From positions 50,497 through 114,496 of the forward strand of contig CAJHNH020002093.1 of the NCBI GenBank assembly GCA_905116865.2: DNA of 64,000 bases. Direction: 5' to 3'. Position 1 is the first letter of the stretch, and each line of letters opens with the position of its first letter. The DNA comes from Candidula unifasciata (taxonomy: Eukaryota > Mollusca > Gastropoda > Stylommatophora > Geomitridae). Below are positions 22,791 through 34,049 of the stretch, in pieces. The position numbers and the translations under genes are program-made. The notes under the pieces are model-generated. The model saw only the letters and a list, made by a program, of their open reading frames with translations, made no database searches and had not been told where the DNA came from.

Positions 22791-23989
22791 ATTCCAAGAA
22801 AAACCACTTCTCCCTGTGGCGAAGCGGAAAGCTCTCATTGTGGGAGCTGGTCTCCCGCCATGAGTCCATTTTACACTCGTTCTCTAACTGTTAGTGATAA
22901 CCGAGCACATCAATCTGGGCAGAATCATAACTGCTCCAGAGTTTAGACTTTTGTAGAGTGTGTAAGTAAAGTTAATAAAGTGAATTATTAACACGGCTGT
23001 ATAAGTCTATAAGTAAATAAGATCAGCAGATAATCTGATAATGACCTTAGCAGATAAAATAAATTATAGTCACAAAAAAGAAAACGAAGGATGTGATCTT
23101 GAAAGTGTGTGAAATGAAAGTAAGTGCAGCGATGCTGAGAGAAGAGACAATTTTAGAAGTTAACACGATGCAACAACCTGAAAAGAAATCATGGCCAGGA
23201 GCAACAAGATTTCACAGCGACTCCGTCGGAAAGCTGCGGGCATTCCTGTTGTGCGGGACAGATAATTCCCCTCACAAACATAAAAACACATAAAATGTGC
23301 TCACGGATATAAGACGCGTCTATATTTATGCCACTGCTTATAGATCCCGCCGATCTGGGATTGGAATTTGTCATATTGATCCAGCGATCTCTTGGCTGGG
23401 CCATTGACATGGGAAACGTTCAATCCGAGGGAAACGAAATAAACATTACGCCTGAGCAAGCTTTCTTTCATGTGCCTTCTAAAACTGCGTAAATTTACAA
23501 TGCTCAAATGAATATTATTTAATGAAACTTGTTGAATCATATCGCCTGACATGCTTCCCTAACGTTGATGGTAAAGATATTATCCCACGTTGCGCTGTAG
23601 AAAACTATCTTAGAGGGTTGTTCGTTCAGACTTTAGTGGTATTTTTCATATAATTATTTGTAAGAAATATGTCACAGAAAGGCAAACATAACAAGAGGCA
23701 TCTGGTCATCAGAAAAAGTCCTTCCAACGCCGACTGTTCCAACCTCTTTACTCTCAAGACCAGTGGTTCCTAATGCCGCGACGTCTCGATAAAATTTATA
23801 ATGTTGTGGCGACCCCCAACCATACAGTTTTTTTTTCCGTTGCTATTTAATAACTTCAGTAAATATGTGTTTTCCGATGGTGAAAGGATCGTTCGACCCG
23901 TTTGAGGGTAGCGTTCCATAGGTTAAGAACAGCTGCTCTAGACGCTCTCTGAGCTCTGTGTACCCAGTCGCCAATCCTGGTGTTTACTA
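22791..23989. other. Non-coding DNA
   Basis: A short tRNA-like stretch occurs near 22806-22866 (GTGGCGAAGCGGAAAGCTCT), possibly another SINE head. No gene recognised. Confidence 0.4.
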
Positions 23990-24417
23990 CTGTTAGGCTT
24001 CTAGTCCTATGCGTTTGTATGTTATCCACTGAGTGTCCCAGAAAAAGGTCAGACTTGTAAATGGTTCTGATCACAGTGCGCCGTGAGTAAAGGGACTGGC
24101 CAGTGCGTGCTGCAAAATCAGAATTTCAACAAATGATTCCTGCCAGCTCTTGCCAAGTGATGTGATTATCTATAGAGATGGCTCTGTGTTGAGAGGCAAG
24201 CGATGTTCATGGGGTTGTTAGCAAAAGCGAATAGACGTTGCTTAGTGCAACAAAACTTGTCATATGACTGAACAACGTCTAGTTTGAAAATAAAGGTGGC
24301 GGCAGTCACTGCTGCCTTCGGATGGCTTGAGATACGTAATTGTAAGCGATTCATTGAACATGTTGAGAAAGTTAGGAGAGCAGGCATCGCTTCAGAGAAC
24401 CGGGTAGTTAGCGTCCT
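23990..24417 (+). pseudogene. RNase H domain remnant of a LINE, copy 1
   Basis: Translation with shifts gives IIYRDGSVLRGKRCSWG, LKIKVAAVTAAFGWL and VIVSDSLNMLRKLGEQA. This is the RNase H domain of I/Jockey-group LINEs, which degrades RNA in RNA-DNA hybrids. The first (DGS) and third (SDS) catalytic Asp are present, but the Glu expected in LK.E..AVTAA is Lys. It lies immediately before a second copy in the same orientation. Confidence 0.8.
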
Positions 24418-25267
24418 TTGGATATTTTTAAGAACATTAGGCGAGGAGAGGAGTGGGTCGAAGTGCCACCTGAACAGTCAGACTTGTGTATGGTCATAAT
24501 CACAATGAGCCGGGAATGCAGAGACTGTCCAGCTTGTGCCACGGAGGTGGAAATTCAGCAATTAATTCAAGATAATGCTAGCTCAGAGGATTTGATTATG
24601 TACACTGACGGTTCAGTGTCTAGAGGCAAAAGAAATGATTGGGGTTTCTCAGCAAAAGTTAATGGTCGACGTTTGGTGCAGGAGAGCTTAGCATATCACA
24701 CCACAACATCCAGCTTAAGAATGGAGGTGGGGCGGTCACTGCAGCTTTCCGCTGGTCAGAGAAAAGGACACACACATACACACACACACATACACACCCA
24801 CCCACATATCGTGATTGTAACTAACTCAAAAAGCATGCTGAGGAAGATCAGGACAGGCATGCTTCGTGCAGAGTGGCATGAATCGCTGCTGAGGACACAG
24901 GTGAGGAGTATTGTCTGGATTTTTTCACAGGGCACGCCGGTGTGTTAGAAAATGTACAGGCGGACAGACTGGCTAGCTCTGCACAACTTGGTGGAATACT
25001 GACGCATGATTAGTCCGACGTGGTTAGTGCCTTGTGGGAGAGCGTGAACAATTCAGAGAAGCAGATGGATCACCACAGTCTGGCGAGATTGATGCATGGG
25101 GAGTGACGAGAGGTTCTGGCAGATGCTCGAGGTTCTTAGGAAAGGCAAGACGGACGTTTAATCAGAATGCTACTAGCACCATTAGTATTGGAACTCTTTG
25201 CTGGCTGCTGAAGATAAGGGCAGAGCGATTAGGGGAATGCCCCGAGTGTTGTGATAGCAATTCCTAA
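24418..25267 (+). pseudogene. RNase H domain and C-terminus of a LINE, copy 2
   Basis: The open part 24418-24948 reads LCMVIITMSRECRDC, LIMYTDGSVSRGKRNDWGFS, TTSSLRMEV and VIVTNSKSMLRKIRTGMLRA. DGS and RMEV keep catalytic Asp and Glu, but VTNS has Asn where VTDS is expected. A (CACACA)n tract (24769-24805) interrupts the domain between the second and third motifs. After a shift, the frame continues ENVQADRLASSAQLGG (about 24950-25010). It ends STISIGTLCWLLKIRAERLG plus CPECCD (about 25170-25265). Inactive copy. Confidence 0.88.
24769..24805. repeat. (CA)n tract inside the RNase H domain
   Basis: Codes for His-Thr repeats, inserted between conserved RNase H blocks. Confidence 0.9.
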
Positions 25268-26872
25268 TTAAGTATTAAATATGACTGTCATCCTATTGTT
25301 CGACTACCTTGAGTTTTTCCCTCTAGTAAATGATTGTGTATTTTAATGTGGCTAACATTTCACATGCCTTTTTTATTTCTAGTCCCACCGAAACATTATT
25401 GTAAACCTTAATGATCCTCACACTGTCTGACAATTTGGTTGTAATTAAACAGTTCAGTGAGGAATAGCTGTTTAATTAATGTACTTTAACATTATCAATG
25501 CTTTAATTTTGACACTAAAGTTACTTATTTGTGCTATGTCACATTTACTGTCGAAGTAAACAGTTTGATCATCAACACATGTTTTAAGAATTACAGAAAA
25601 ACACTGTCAATGTTTTGATTATAACTTATAACATTTTTGTGTTCTTTCAGGCTTTCCGTGACAGGAGTGTTTGGGTGGAACACGGGTGATGAAAAATTAC
25701 GGGACACAGTTCTCTTTTACAAAGCCGCTTCATCAGAAGAATGCTTTGTCCTTCGAGTACTTCATAAATCACTTCCGGAAGCAAGTGCTCACCTCGCGGC
25801 TTAAGGTTGACACCGTGAAGTACTTGCTATAAGAATTTATTTTCCCTGCTCTGTTGCAAGAGACAATGGGAGCAGCGTTGTAATCGCTTTAGGCTAGAAA
25901 CCGCTTTGTGGTTGTCGGTGACACAGTTTTCACATGATCGCTAAAAAGGCTGACATGAAAGTCTTCGAAAAATGTCGATCTAGCAAATGTTTCTTTCAGG
26001 ATAATGTAACGTTGTCGATAAGTATTGTTCTCAGGCAGCTATCCTGTTGGATAAGACACAGGTACTGGACTAGTTTACTCAACCATCGGTAACATCCAAT
26101 GATTCAGAGATTTAACTTTAAATATTAGAACACAAAGAGACGTGAGTTATACAGTTTACACATAGGAAACACATGGGCAATGTTTCAGCAATGGTGCTAT
26201 AGATTCAGGAACTGTTTATTAAATAAAGCTGAAAAATAAAAACACTGATGTGTGCTGGATACTTGAGACAACACTGAAAAAAAAAAGCCACTAGAGGTAA
26301 GCGATAAACATGTCTGCAGCAGCAAATAAAGAAGATGGTTTAACTGTCTGGCGTTGCAGTGAAACTTAAATGCAAGGACTCGGTGCGTAATTTATGTTTC
26401 AATTGGCCTGAGAATATAAAAGGGGGAGTGACGAGGTTAAAAGATACGGATCCAAACCTGACTGTGCATTGTCTCCTCACAAGCACCTTAAAGGCTAAAC
26501 ATTACCAGCGTTACACATCGGCAAACGTTATTATTGCTGCAAAAAGGTTCAGGGTTGAACTTTGACATTATTGCAGGCAGGTTAAACAAATACTCACAAA
26601 ACTCACCGTATTGAAGTTTTGTTTAGTATTCACTGACAATTACAAGGTCACTCGGCCAGATTTTTTCAGCCTGGCTAGCTAGCATAATAATATAAAATAA
26701 CTTATTTGATTAAATATCAACATTTTCCACACGTGACTAAGAAACGCTCTCCACATATGTGAGAGACCTATATCTATTTACTGTCAACTTTTGTTTTGGA
26801 TTAAAATAAATTTTATATTGGCTATCAGTAATTGTATATTTCGAGTGGTTACTGGACAATTATTCAACCAAA
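25268..26872. other. Region upstream of the GPCR exon; no gene recognised
   Basis: AT-rich, with no obvious repeat family. It may contain promoter or 5' untranslated exons of the GPCR gene; no convincing TATA box, splice donor or CpG-rich stretch could be singled out by eye. Confidence 0.4.
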
Positions 26873-27187
26873 ATGGCAACAACGGCATATATGAACGAGA
26901 CTGTGAACATCACCTTACCCGAAGCTCCAACGTTCACTACCGCTAGTCTCACAAAAACGATCGTTTTCGGAGTTATGTTTGTGGTCTCTTTCATTGGAAA
27001 CTTGGCAACTTTGGTACAGATGAAACGTCTTCGAAACTGGAAGAGCACATTCAAAACTCTTATAATCAACCTGGCCATAGCGGATTTGTTGGTTGCTTTC
27101 TTCTGCATCGCCGCGGATGCCGCCTGGGCTGCTACTGTGCAGTGGTTGGCCGGAGATCTTATGTGTAAATTCGTCAAGTACATGCAG
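26873..27187 (+). CDS. GnRH/AKH/corazonin-type receptor, exon with start codon (N-terminus, TM1-TM2)
   Basis: Encodes 105 residues of a class A peptide-hormone receptor at the plasma membrane. The ATG sits in a strong context (ACCAAAATGGC) and the frame has no better upstream Met. Two N-glycosylation sites (N8-E-T, N12-I-T) fit an extracellular N-terminus without a cleaved signal peptide. TM1 spans about residues 29-50 with GN (N43, position 1.50). TM2 spans about 62-84 with NLAIADLL (D71, position 2.50). ECL1 has the class A WLAGDLMCKF motif; C98 is the TM3 cysteine of the conserved disulfide. The exon ends YMQ before CAG/GTAAGG, intron phase 0. D2.50 is retained, unlike mammalian type I GnRHR. 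The ligand cannot be settled from this fragment. Confidence 0.9.
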
Positions 27188-28109
27188 GTAAGGCATACGT
27201 TTGTGCTATACATGCTAAAGCAAATGCATCTGTAGTCCTATTCTGCATTACATTATATTCCTTATGTGCTATCGGTATCTGTTCAAAGCGTATACCGTTA
27301 TATTATCATTATCAAATAATTTGCGAACCTATATAGAGGGATTAGTCGTATGTTTGATTCGCTATGGAAGATGGTTCTAAAGTTGAACTCCAGTGTACGA
27401 AAAATGTGTTTTGTATAGGCGTTTTGTTGTTTCTATTTGATTTGAACCACGATCAAAGATCATTAGGAGCATTCTGAAATTTGATTAAAAACAAATTTAG
27501 CATTCTGAACAGTCGGCGTTTACAAAGCGGTAACAGCATAACAGCTTTTAGAACCGTCTGTTCTAAGAATGTTACCTATTAGGCATACAATCTGTTTTGA
27601 AGTGATTTAAGGCGCTTGATGGTTGAATTATAACAATCATCCCATATTTAGAGAAACAGTCACTATCATCACTAAATGAGTCTGAATATAGGAAGTAAAA
27701 AAAAACATTAAGCATTGTTTTCGTCTTTGCTTATTGCATAATTTCCATGACTCACATATGCATGCTTTTACACTTTTTTTCTTAAGTTTTGTTTGCTTGA
27801 GCTCACTATAGGACTGTAATGTTGTCTAGTTACACATTGCTTTATAAGCAACACATGCGCTCTTGCATCTTCTTATGAACCTAAAATTTACGGACGGCAG
27901 ACGAGCTGACAACAGTTGCAAACGCATACATATAACAATAAAGTCTTAACGATATATTTAGAGTACATCGACTATATTCACGCATCAGTAAAATTACTTA
28001 AAAAAAATAGGTTCAAGACAAATTGCCCTTACATAGTAATTTAGGTTCAACCTGTCTGACAGTCTGGGTCATGTTAAACCTGTCCTTTTTTTTCCTTGAA
28101 AGAAATGCA
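27188..28109 (+). other. Start of the 21.4 kb GPCR intron, non-coding
   Basis: The intron runs 27188-48584, with donor GTAAGG and acceptor TTTTGCAG. This first part shows no recognisable repeat. The rest of the intron is listed by its mobile elements. Confidence 0.7.
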
Positions 28110-28450
28110 CAGATTGATAGTTTACAGCTAGTTGGCAACTATGAACCTCTTTTAACTACAGTGAAAGGGCAAAAAAATGCAGTGGTTTATACATGTAATA
28201 AGATCTAACGGCCTCTCAAAAACAATGCTGCAGGGCTCGGTAGTAGGAAAAAAAAAAGAAGATGCAGCATAAGAAAGACCTGGTTACAGAATCTGACTGA
28301 CTGGACAGGCCTCAGGCAAGCAACCATGAAGTCCATCGCAGCTGACCACCAAAGGTGAAGAGAGCTGATCAGTATACAGAAACTGGTGACCCAACGACAC
28401 GTAGTGTTACTGGATGATGATGATGATGATGATGATAGTATACAGTACAA
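28110..28450 (+). pseudogene. LINE fragment in the GPCR intron
   Basis: Translation with shifts gives NYEPLLTTVKGQKN, KTWLQNLTDWTGLRQATMKS and IAADHQR.RELIS, the post-RT end of a LINE protein related to the minus-strand copy at 17430-18310. A (GAT)n tail at 28420-28437 marks the 3' end. Confidence 0.8.
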
Positions 28451-28839
28451 GGGGTGAAGGAGCGTGACAAGATGAGCAATACTGGAAGGGTCCTGAAAAT
28501 GCCGGCTGCACACAACATTTTATTTATTTATTAGGCATACACGCTGCAGCAAAGAACGGCACAGACTCGCTGAGCTAGACAACTGGAGGGAAACAAAATA
28601 CAACATTTCTTGAATAAGATTAGCTCGCAATATTTATAAGATCCCGAAAATACCGAGACATGCAAAACACATGTGAAATCTGCTTCATCGTGCACAAAGG
28701 CTGCAGCGAAATTGAACGATAAGCTAGATACATAAAACTATACTATCTCCTTTCTGCAAATAATATCTTTATCGAAACATGTTCTGCCTGTGCGCATATT
28801 GTAGATGGATCACAAAAGAATGGATGAATGAATCAAGAA
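28451..28839. other. Intronic DNA
   Basis: No recognisable feature. Confidence 0.4.
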
Positions 28840-29210
28840 TTGACATCAGTGCAGTCGGGTCATTGCTTTACGTGCCTCCTTACTTTACAAAATGGCCAAT
28901 GTAGAGTTCCACTGTTGACGATACCAGATATATGCAACTCGATTAAAATGTCGTATGTTTTAGAGAATCATCTAGACCCTCTCCTTTTACTCCTAGCTGA
29001 ATCATTGTCTCTGGATAGAGACACTACCTCTGTTTTGTTTACTTATTCTACAGCACTCACCATGTCTATTTGATCATAAAGTAGCTAAGCTCACCGTCTA
29101 AAGGGGCGGTAACAGCTAATCTATCAGCCAACTCATTGCCACGCAATTGTATATCCTGGTCAATCCACAAGAAGCTTCTAATATGAATCTTATCAAACGA
29201 TGCAAATCAC
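28840..29210 (-). pseudogene. RNase H-bearing LINE, C-terminal fragment
   Basis: Minus-strand reading gives LWIDQDIQLRGNELADRLAV and TAPLDGELS, the GNE.ADRLA signature at the end of the RNase H domain. It closes near 28845 with PDCTDVNS, equivalent to the CPECDDVNS ending of sister copies. Several stops. Confidence 0.78.
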
Positions 29211-30229
29211 AATGCAACCCTGCATGCATATTTAGTGAGTAGTTTCTCATGTGGAAACAGCTGAGGTAAATATAGCGTACTGGCCTCTGGGCAGTGATTA
29301 CATCCCCGCAGAAGTGTACATTTCAAAAGTTACTAGTATCTTTAGACACTACAAACGTGCATTGTGGAATTACAGATTCTTCATTAAAGGGCAGCAAATG
29401 GGTAAAGCCGACATCATGAGCAGTTAATCAGAATTGCAAACTGTACGTCAAGCTGGTCACTCCATATTTGCTCCGCTCTTGTGTCAGTGAAAGCTATACA
29501 TAATGTCCGTCGTTGTCTCTTGCAATCACAAAAACTTAAACATAACTGCAGTCTCTGATACCAATAGCCAGCACACAAACCCACATAAAAAAAAAAAAAA
29601 ACTTTCACTGCCACAAGGTTATACCACGTCAGATAAGTTAAGTTTATAGACTGAAAAGAGCAGCTATAAACGCCAGGACTGGTTGACAACACATACTTCA
29701 AAGCATTTGTGCCTATCCCGGCGCTCTTACAGTTGAATGCGACTGGAAATAATATGCAAATGTGTTGGAGGCAGTTCAATATTTGCTCTATTAAAGAAAC
29801 GTCAGTAAAAAATAACAGTTGGTGGCTGTGCTAATCGGCATTAAATGAAAATTTATGCAGCTCTAGGCATTGTGTTAGTCGTTCCACTACACCCCAGTCC
29901 ATCAAGCGTGGCCGAGAGGACAGGGATAAATTATCAGTTTAATAAATATTTTGAGTATGTGTCGTCAGTGGGATTACTGTAACTTTTGCTTCTTCTTCTT
30001 CTGTCTGCTTTTCCCTTATTTAAAAAAAAAAAAAAAAAAAATTGCAGTAGAGGTGATTAAACTAAATGCGATTTATGTCCACAAGTCCACAAACTGCTAA
30101 TTTACAGTTGAGAATTTGGGAAAATATTGCATGTTGACTGTGGATTTTGGTTACCAGTTATGACCCAATATCAGAATATTATTGGCAAAGTAACAGCTCA
30201 GTTTAAACTATTACCTCTTAGTTAAAACA
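29211..30229. other. Intronic DNA
   Basis: A runs at 29587-29600 and 30021-30039, and (TTC)n at 29991-30001. No gene recognised. Confidence 0.4.
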
Positions 30230-31900
30230 GAAAAAGGACAGTCGAGAATGACATGTCGCGTTCAGTGGCGTGTGATAATATGTGTTTAAGAATGCTGCAA
30301 ACCATTTCATCCTGCACATATATAGAGATAGTCTGGTTTGCCGACTTTAAAACACGCACCATATAATAGTGTCTTTATATTAGTGTTCGTTTAAATGTTA
30401 TTATTAGCACAGTTTAAAAAAAAATTATTTTTTGGTTATCACATGCTAAAGCTGTTTGTATTTTTAAAAGAGACGGAAGTAAAGCTTACTACTGTACTTG
30501 TAAATAACTAGGTGTCGTAAAAAAAAATGAGAATAGCGGAGGTAGCGTTAGTGAAATAAAAACAAATAAGGAAATGAAAACTTTAAAATCATGTGTTAAG
30601 CTCTTTAAGTTAACAATTTCAGTCATCACCCCCTTTCCTTCCCTATCCGCCGACTACTGCTCTGTCCCTCTTCGAAGGATTTGAAAATCATCACCTGACG
30701 ATATTTTGTGTTACTGAACTTGATATCCCTGTCCATCCGGACCAAAATGGGGAGCAGGAATTGTAATAAATTTATCTCCCCGATCACACAAAAAAGGCCT
30801 ATCAACTTACCAGCGGTCTCCGGCATGACAGCACTACAGTGTAACCGCCCAATCACAACTACTACTACTTTGAGTGGGTAAGGCAGTTACTGTGACTTAA
30901 AGCTCTCTCAATTAACAGTTGGTCTCCCCCCCCCCCCTAATTCACCGTCTACTCTTTCCCTCATCGAAGTAGTTGGGAGAAAAAAAAAAAACCAATTGAA
31001 AAGCAACGAAAACATGAAAAAATACCCATAATTACGAAATGAAAGCTCCGGTAAACAGCACAGTTTAATTCCAACGCAGTGTCAGACGAAATAATTAAAT
31101 CTAAATGAATATAAATGGAAATCTGTGAAATTTCAGCGTAACCATGCAATCGGAAAGTTTGAAATGAAATCATAAGTATGCGAATTGGTCAAATTTGATC
31201 AACTGGTTTACACATATACCTGTACTTTTTTTAAAGTATTTATGGGGACATGGCTAGTGCTGTCGCCACGACAGTGCAAGTAATGATTTTTTTTTTTGGG
31301 CCCACGGATGAAAAAAAATATCAAATGCCGAACTCGGGATTCGACCCTGGTCTCCCGCACGGGAGCCTAGTGTTCTAGCCGTCCAGCCAACCAACCACTC
31401 CTTCTGAATTGAAAAAAAAAGCAAAGTATTTAAGATGTGTGTCCCGACTACTGTGTCCTGATTTTAACACAACTCAAAACCGCAGGCAATTGTTTTTTTT
31501 TTTCATAAACAGATATCCCAGATATAAACTTCAAGTATTATTGAAACGGCACAATAGAAATCGCACGCGTCTAACACGGCTATTGTCGCAGTCATTGTCT
31601 GCGCAGACAGAGATAGTCTTCGATGCTGCTCCCCCCCACCCTCTCTCAAATCCACCGACTACTCTCTAATTCATCGAAGGTTGTTTGAAAAGAAAGAAAA
31701 TAGAAATCGTGTCTAATATTGTTAATGTCACAATAATTGCCTGCACAGATATAGAAATAGTCTCGTGTGCTGTACCACGCCAGCGAATAGTGGAAGTCGT
31801 GCGTTCCGACTAATGTTCATGCTCATTTACGGAGGTGGCTTTAATTAAATGTCACTAAAAGGAAAATATTAGTTTCGAAAATGTTCCTAACAAATGTCGC
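30230..31900. repeat. Cluster of diverged local repeats
   Basis: Similar blocks recur at least three times. Blocks like CCGACTACTGCTCTGTCCCT...CGAAGG occur near 30645, 30945 and 31655. Blocks like CTGC(A/G)CAGA...GAGATAGTCT near 30310, 31600 and 31740 are followed by (T/C)G(A/C/T)TGC. The order and spacing suggest several broken copies of one unidentified repeat. No protein recognised. Confidence 0.5.
31310..31405 (-). mobile_element. tRNA-like SINE head (minus)
   Basis: On the minus strand, GGTTGGTTGGCTGGACGGCT (box A-like) precedes AGGGTCGAATCCCGAGTTC (box B-like, GGTCGAATCCC) at about 31333-31351. This is the layout of a tRNA-derived SINE head; the body is not recognised. Confidence 0.55.
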
Positions 31901-31944
31901 CACCTATTTCAAACCATGACAGGTAGGATCCCGGAATGAAAAAA

Positions 31945-32045
31945 AAAAAAAAATATCCTGAAAATTTCAGCTTAATCGGTTTAGTAGTTTCCGAGTCTAT
32001 AGGTAATAAACACACAAACATTGATACATATATATATAAAGATAA
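31945..32045 (+). mobile_element. 3' end of an RTE-like or related element
   Basis: AAAATTTCAGCTTAATCGGT followed by TTAGTAGTTTCCGAGTCTAT, AAACACACAAAC and (TA)n is the recurrent terminal signature of many invertebrate interspersed repeats. The complementary start signature ACTAGCTGTATCTGGCCACG occurs at 45980. Confidence 0.55.
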
Positions 32046-32142
32046 AAAACGTACCGAGTGATCAGTAAATAAATACTATGTATTGAGCAAAACATAGTTG
32101 TATATTATGTGCTGAGTAATCCATAAACAGTCGGCGGCTGGG

Positions 32143-32360
32143 GCTTAGGCGTTGCGAACGCGCATCGTAATGCCGATGCGATAGTGGGGAAGCTGGGTTC
32201 GAGCCCTGATGCTGACGATCTGTCTTGCTTTGGTTTCGACAGCTAGCAGTTCAGTAACAATGGCAAACTACTCAATGTGAAATTTGCCTAGAAAAATCAC
32301 AACAGCCACAAATGCTGGGGTTGGTCCTGCAACGTCCTGTGTAGGATACGCAACTAAAAG
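32143..32360 (+). mobile_element. tRNA-derived SINE, family B, copy 1
   Basis: Head GGGCTTAGGCGTTGCGAACGC with box B-like GGGTTCGAGCCC, body CAATGGCAAACTACTCAATG and AACAGCCACAAATGCTGGGG, end GGATACGCAACTAAAAG. Shared with 32751-32908 and 46484-46690. Confidence 0.85.
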
Positions 32361-32510
32361 AAAAAAGAATCCAAAAACACATGGCAGCATACCTGGTACA
32401 CAGAAAGTTATTTTAAAAAAGTAACTAGTATCTGTAATAGTTTTATATAAAAAAAAAAAAAAAATACATACATGAATTTTCGTGTTTTAGCAAGTGTACA
32501 ATTCGGAATA

Positions 32511-32725
32511 GGATCATGTCACAGTCTGGTGAGAGTGACGCAGTGAGGAGTGACCAGGAGATCTCACCGATACTTGTCGCTCAGAAGAAAGACAAGACCG
32601 ACACATAATCAGACTTCCACTGGCACTATAGTACTGGAACTCTGCGCTGGCTGCAAAAGATAGGGACGAAGCACCTATGGGAATACCCCGAGTACTGTGA
32701 TGTTGGTTCTTAAATCAACTTAGCT
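32511..32725 (+). pseudogene. RNase H-bearing LINE, terminal fragment
   Basis: Aligns by eye with 25065-25265: CACAGTCTGG..AGA, then GGCACTATAGTACTGGAACT, CTGGCTGCAAAAGATAGGG and CCCCGAGTACTGTGATGTTG. This encodes the degraded GTIVLELCAGC and CPEYCDV-like ending. Only the last ~200 bp is present. Confidence 0.75.
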
Positions 32726-32750
32726 GTAATAGTTTTAGCTAATTTAATAG

Positions 32751-32908
32751 CTTAGGCGTTGCAAACGCGCTTCGTAATGCCGGGGTGCCGGGTTCGATCC
32801 CAGTTGCGTACCGACCGTTCAATAAGCAATGGCAAACTACAAGAAAAACCACAAAAGCAAAAATGCTTGGGTTGGTTCTGCAATGTCATGTAAAGGACAC
32901 GCAACTCA
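32751..32908 (+). mobile_element. tRNA-derived SINE, family B, copy 2
   Basis: Begins CTTAGGCGTTGCAAACGCGC, has box B-like GGGTTCGATCCC, then GCAATGGCAAACTACAAGAA and ends GGACACGCAACTCATC. It is about 60 bp shorter than copy 1, with a gap after the tRNA-like head. Confidence 0.85.
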
Positions 32909-33414
32909 TCCATTCAATAGGAATGACAATAATTTATAATTCTGTGACATCTTCCTGAAGATTTTAAATAGTGTGAGGCAGCAGCATTATTTTTGGCAGA
33001 CGGTTCAACGGTCTCTGTATTTGCTGGAGTAACAATCGATAAATCAATGAAAGGGCTAACAACACTGTCTGACAATTCTAAAATGTTTATTTCGGCTGTC
33101 AGTGCCTTTGTCTGAGATTGTCTGTTTTTGACACAAGATGTAAAGGGTGCTATAGTTTGCTGTAATCTAACAAAAAGGGATATCACTGTGACCTTTATGT
33201 TCATTCTGTGTTAAGCAACTAAACATATGTTTATGAGTTACTCATCATATAATATGCTTTAAACATGAATAAAAAAAAAAAATACATTTCGCTCATAACA
33301 GTAGGTTGACGTGTCAAATCTCAGCCAAGTGCTAATGTAACTAACTCTGTCACACTTGCTGGAGACAGTAGACCTTTTTACCTATCCATGTTCCACTTGA
33401 ATAACAAACTATAA
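32909..33414. other. Intronic DNA
   Basis: No recognisable feature beyond an A run at 33271-33280. Confidence 0.4.
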
Positions 33415-33960
33415 CTGGACCAAGAAATCAACAATAGGATAGGTAAGGCAGCAACAATAATGAGAAGGTTGACAAAAAGAGTTTTGGAGAACAGAAAGTT
33501 CACAATTAGAACAAAAGCTCTTGTCTATCAGGATTGTGTTCTCAGGACTCTGTTTCATGGCAGTGGAAACTTGGTCAACTTGTTCCCATCGGGAGAGGCG
33601 GCTATATAGCTTTCACATGCGATACCTAAGAAGAACACGTGGCATTAAGTGGCTGGACAAAATCAAAAACACTGAGATACTGGACAGAGCAGGTACTACA
33701 ACAGTCTATTCAATGCTCAGTCTACGAAGGCTCAGGTGGCTGGGTCACACCTGGAGAATGGAGGATGGCAGAGTCCCCAAGGACATCCTTTATGGTGAAT
33801 TAAAGACGAGTAGAAGATGTCGAGGCTGGCCTCTACTACGGTATAAAGATGTGTGCAAGCGGGACATGAATGATACAGGTATTAAGGTGGACTTATGGGA
33901 ATAAAATGCCATGGACCGTGTTGTGTTAAGAGGGCATATCAAGAAGGGAATGAGAGTGAA
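33415..33960 (+). pseudogene. LINE C-terminal region (after the RT)
   Basis: Reads LDQEINNRIGKAATIMRRLT and KRVLENRKFTIRTKALVYQD (33415-33530). After a frameshift near 33545 it continues in the 33521-33904 frame with RERRLYSFHMRYLRRTRGIK, LRRLRWLGHTWRMEDGRVPK and CKRDMNDTGIKVDLWE. This is the C-terminal domain following the RT in a widespread LINE family. It is the least decayed LINE end in the first half of the intron. Confidence 0.9.
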
Positions 33961-34049
33961 GGAAGAAAAGGATTGCAGAAAAGACGAGAACTGAGCGTCT
34001 GACAAAAATGGATTAAACACAAATGTTGACAGCATCATCATCGTGTGCC

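Noticed and set aside
26860..27213. 117-codon minus frame opposite the GPCR exon
   Set aside because: Shadow of the coding exon; the + strand has a clear GPCR fold, start context and splice donor.
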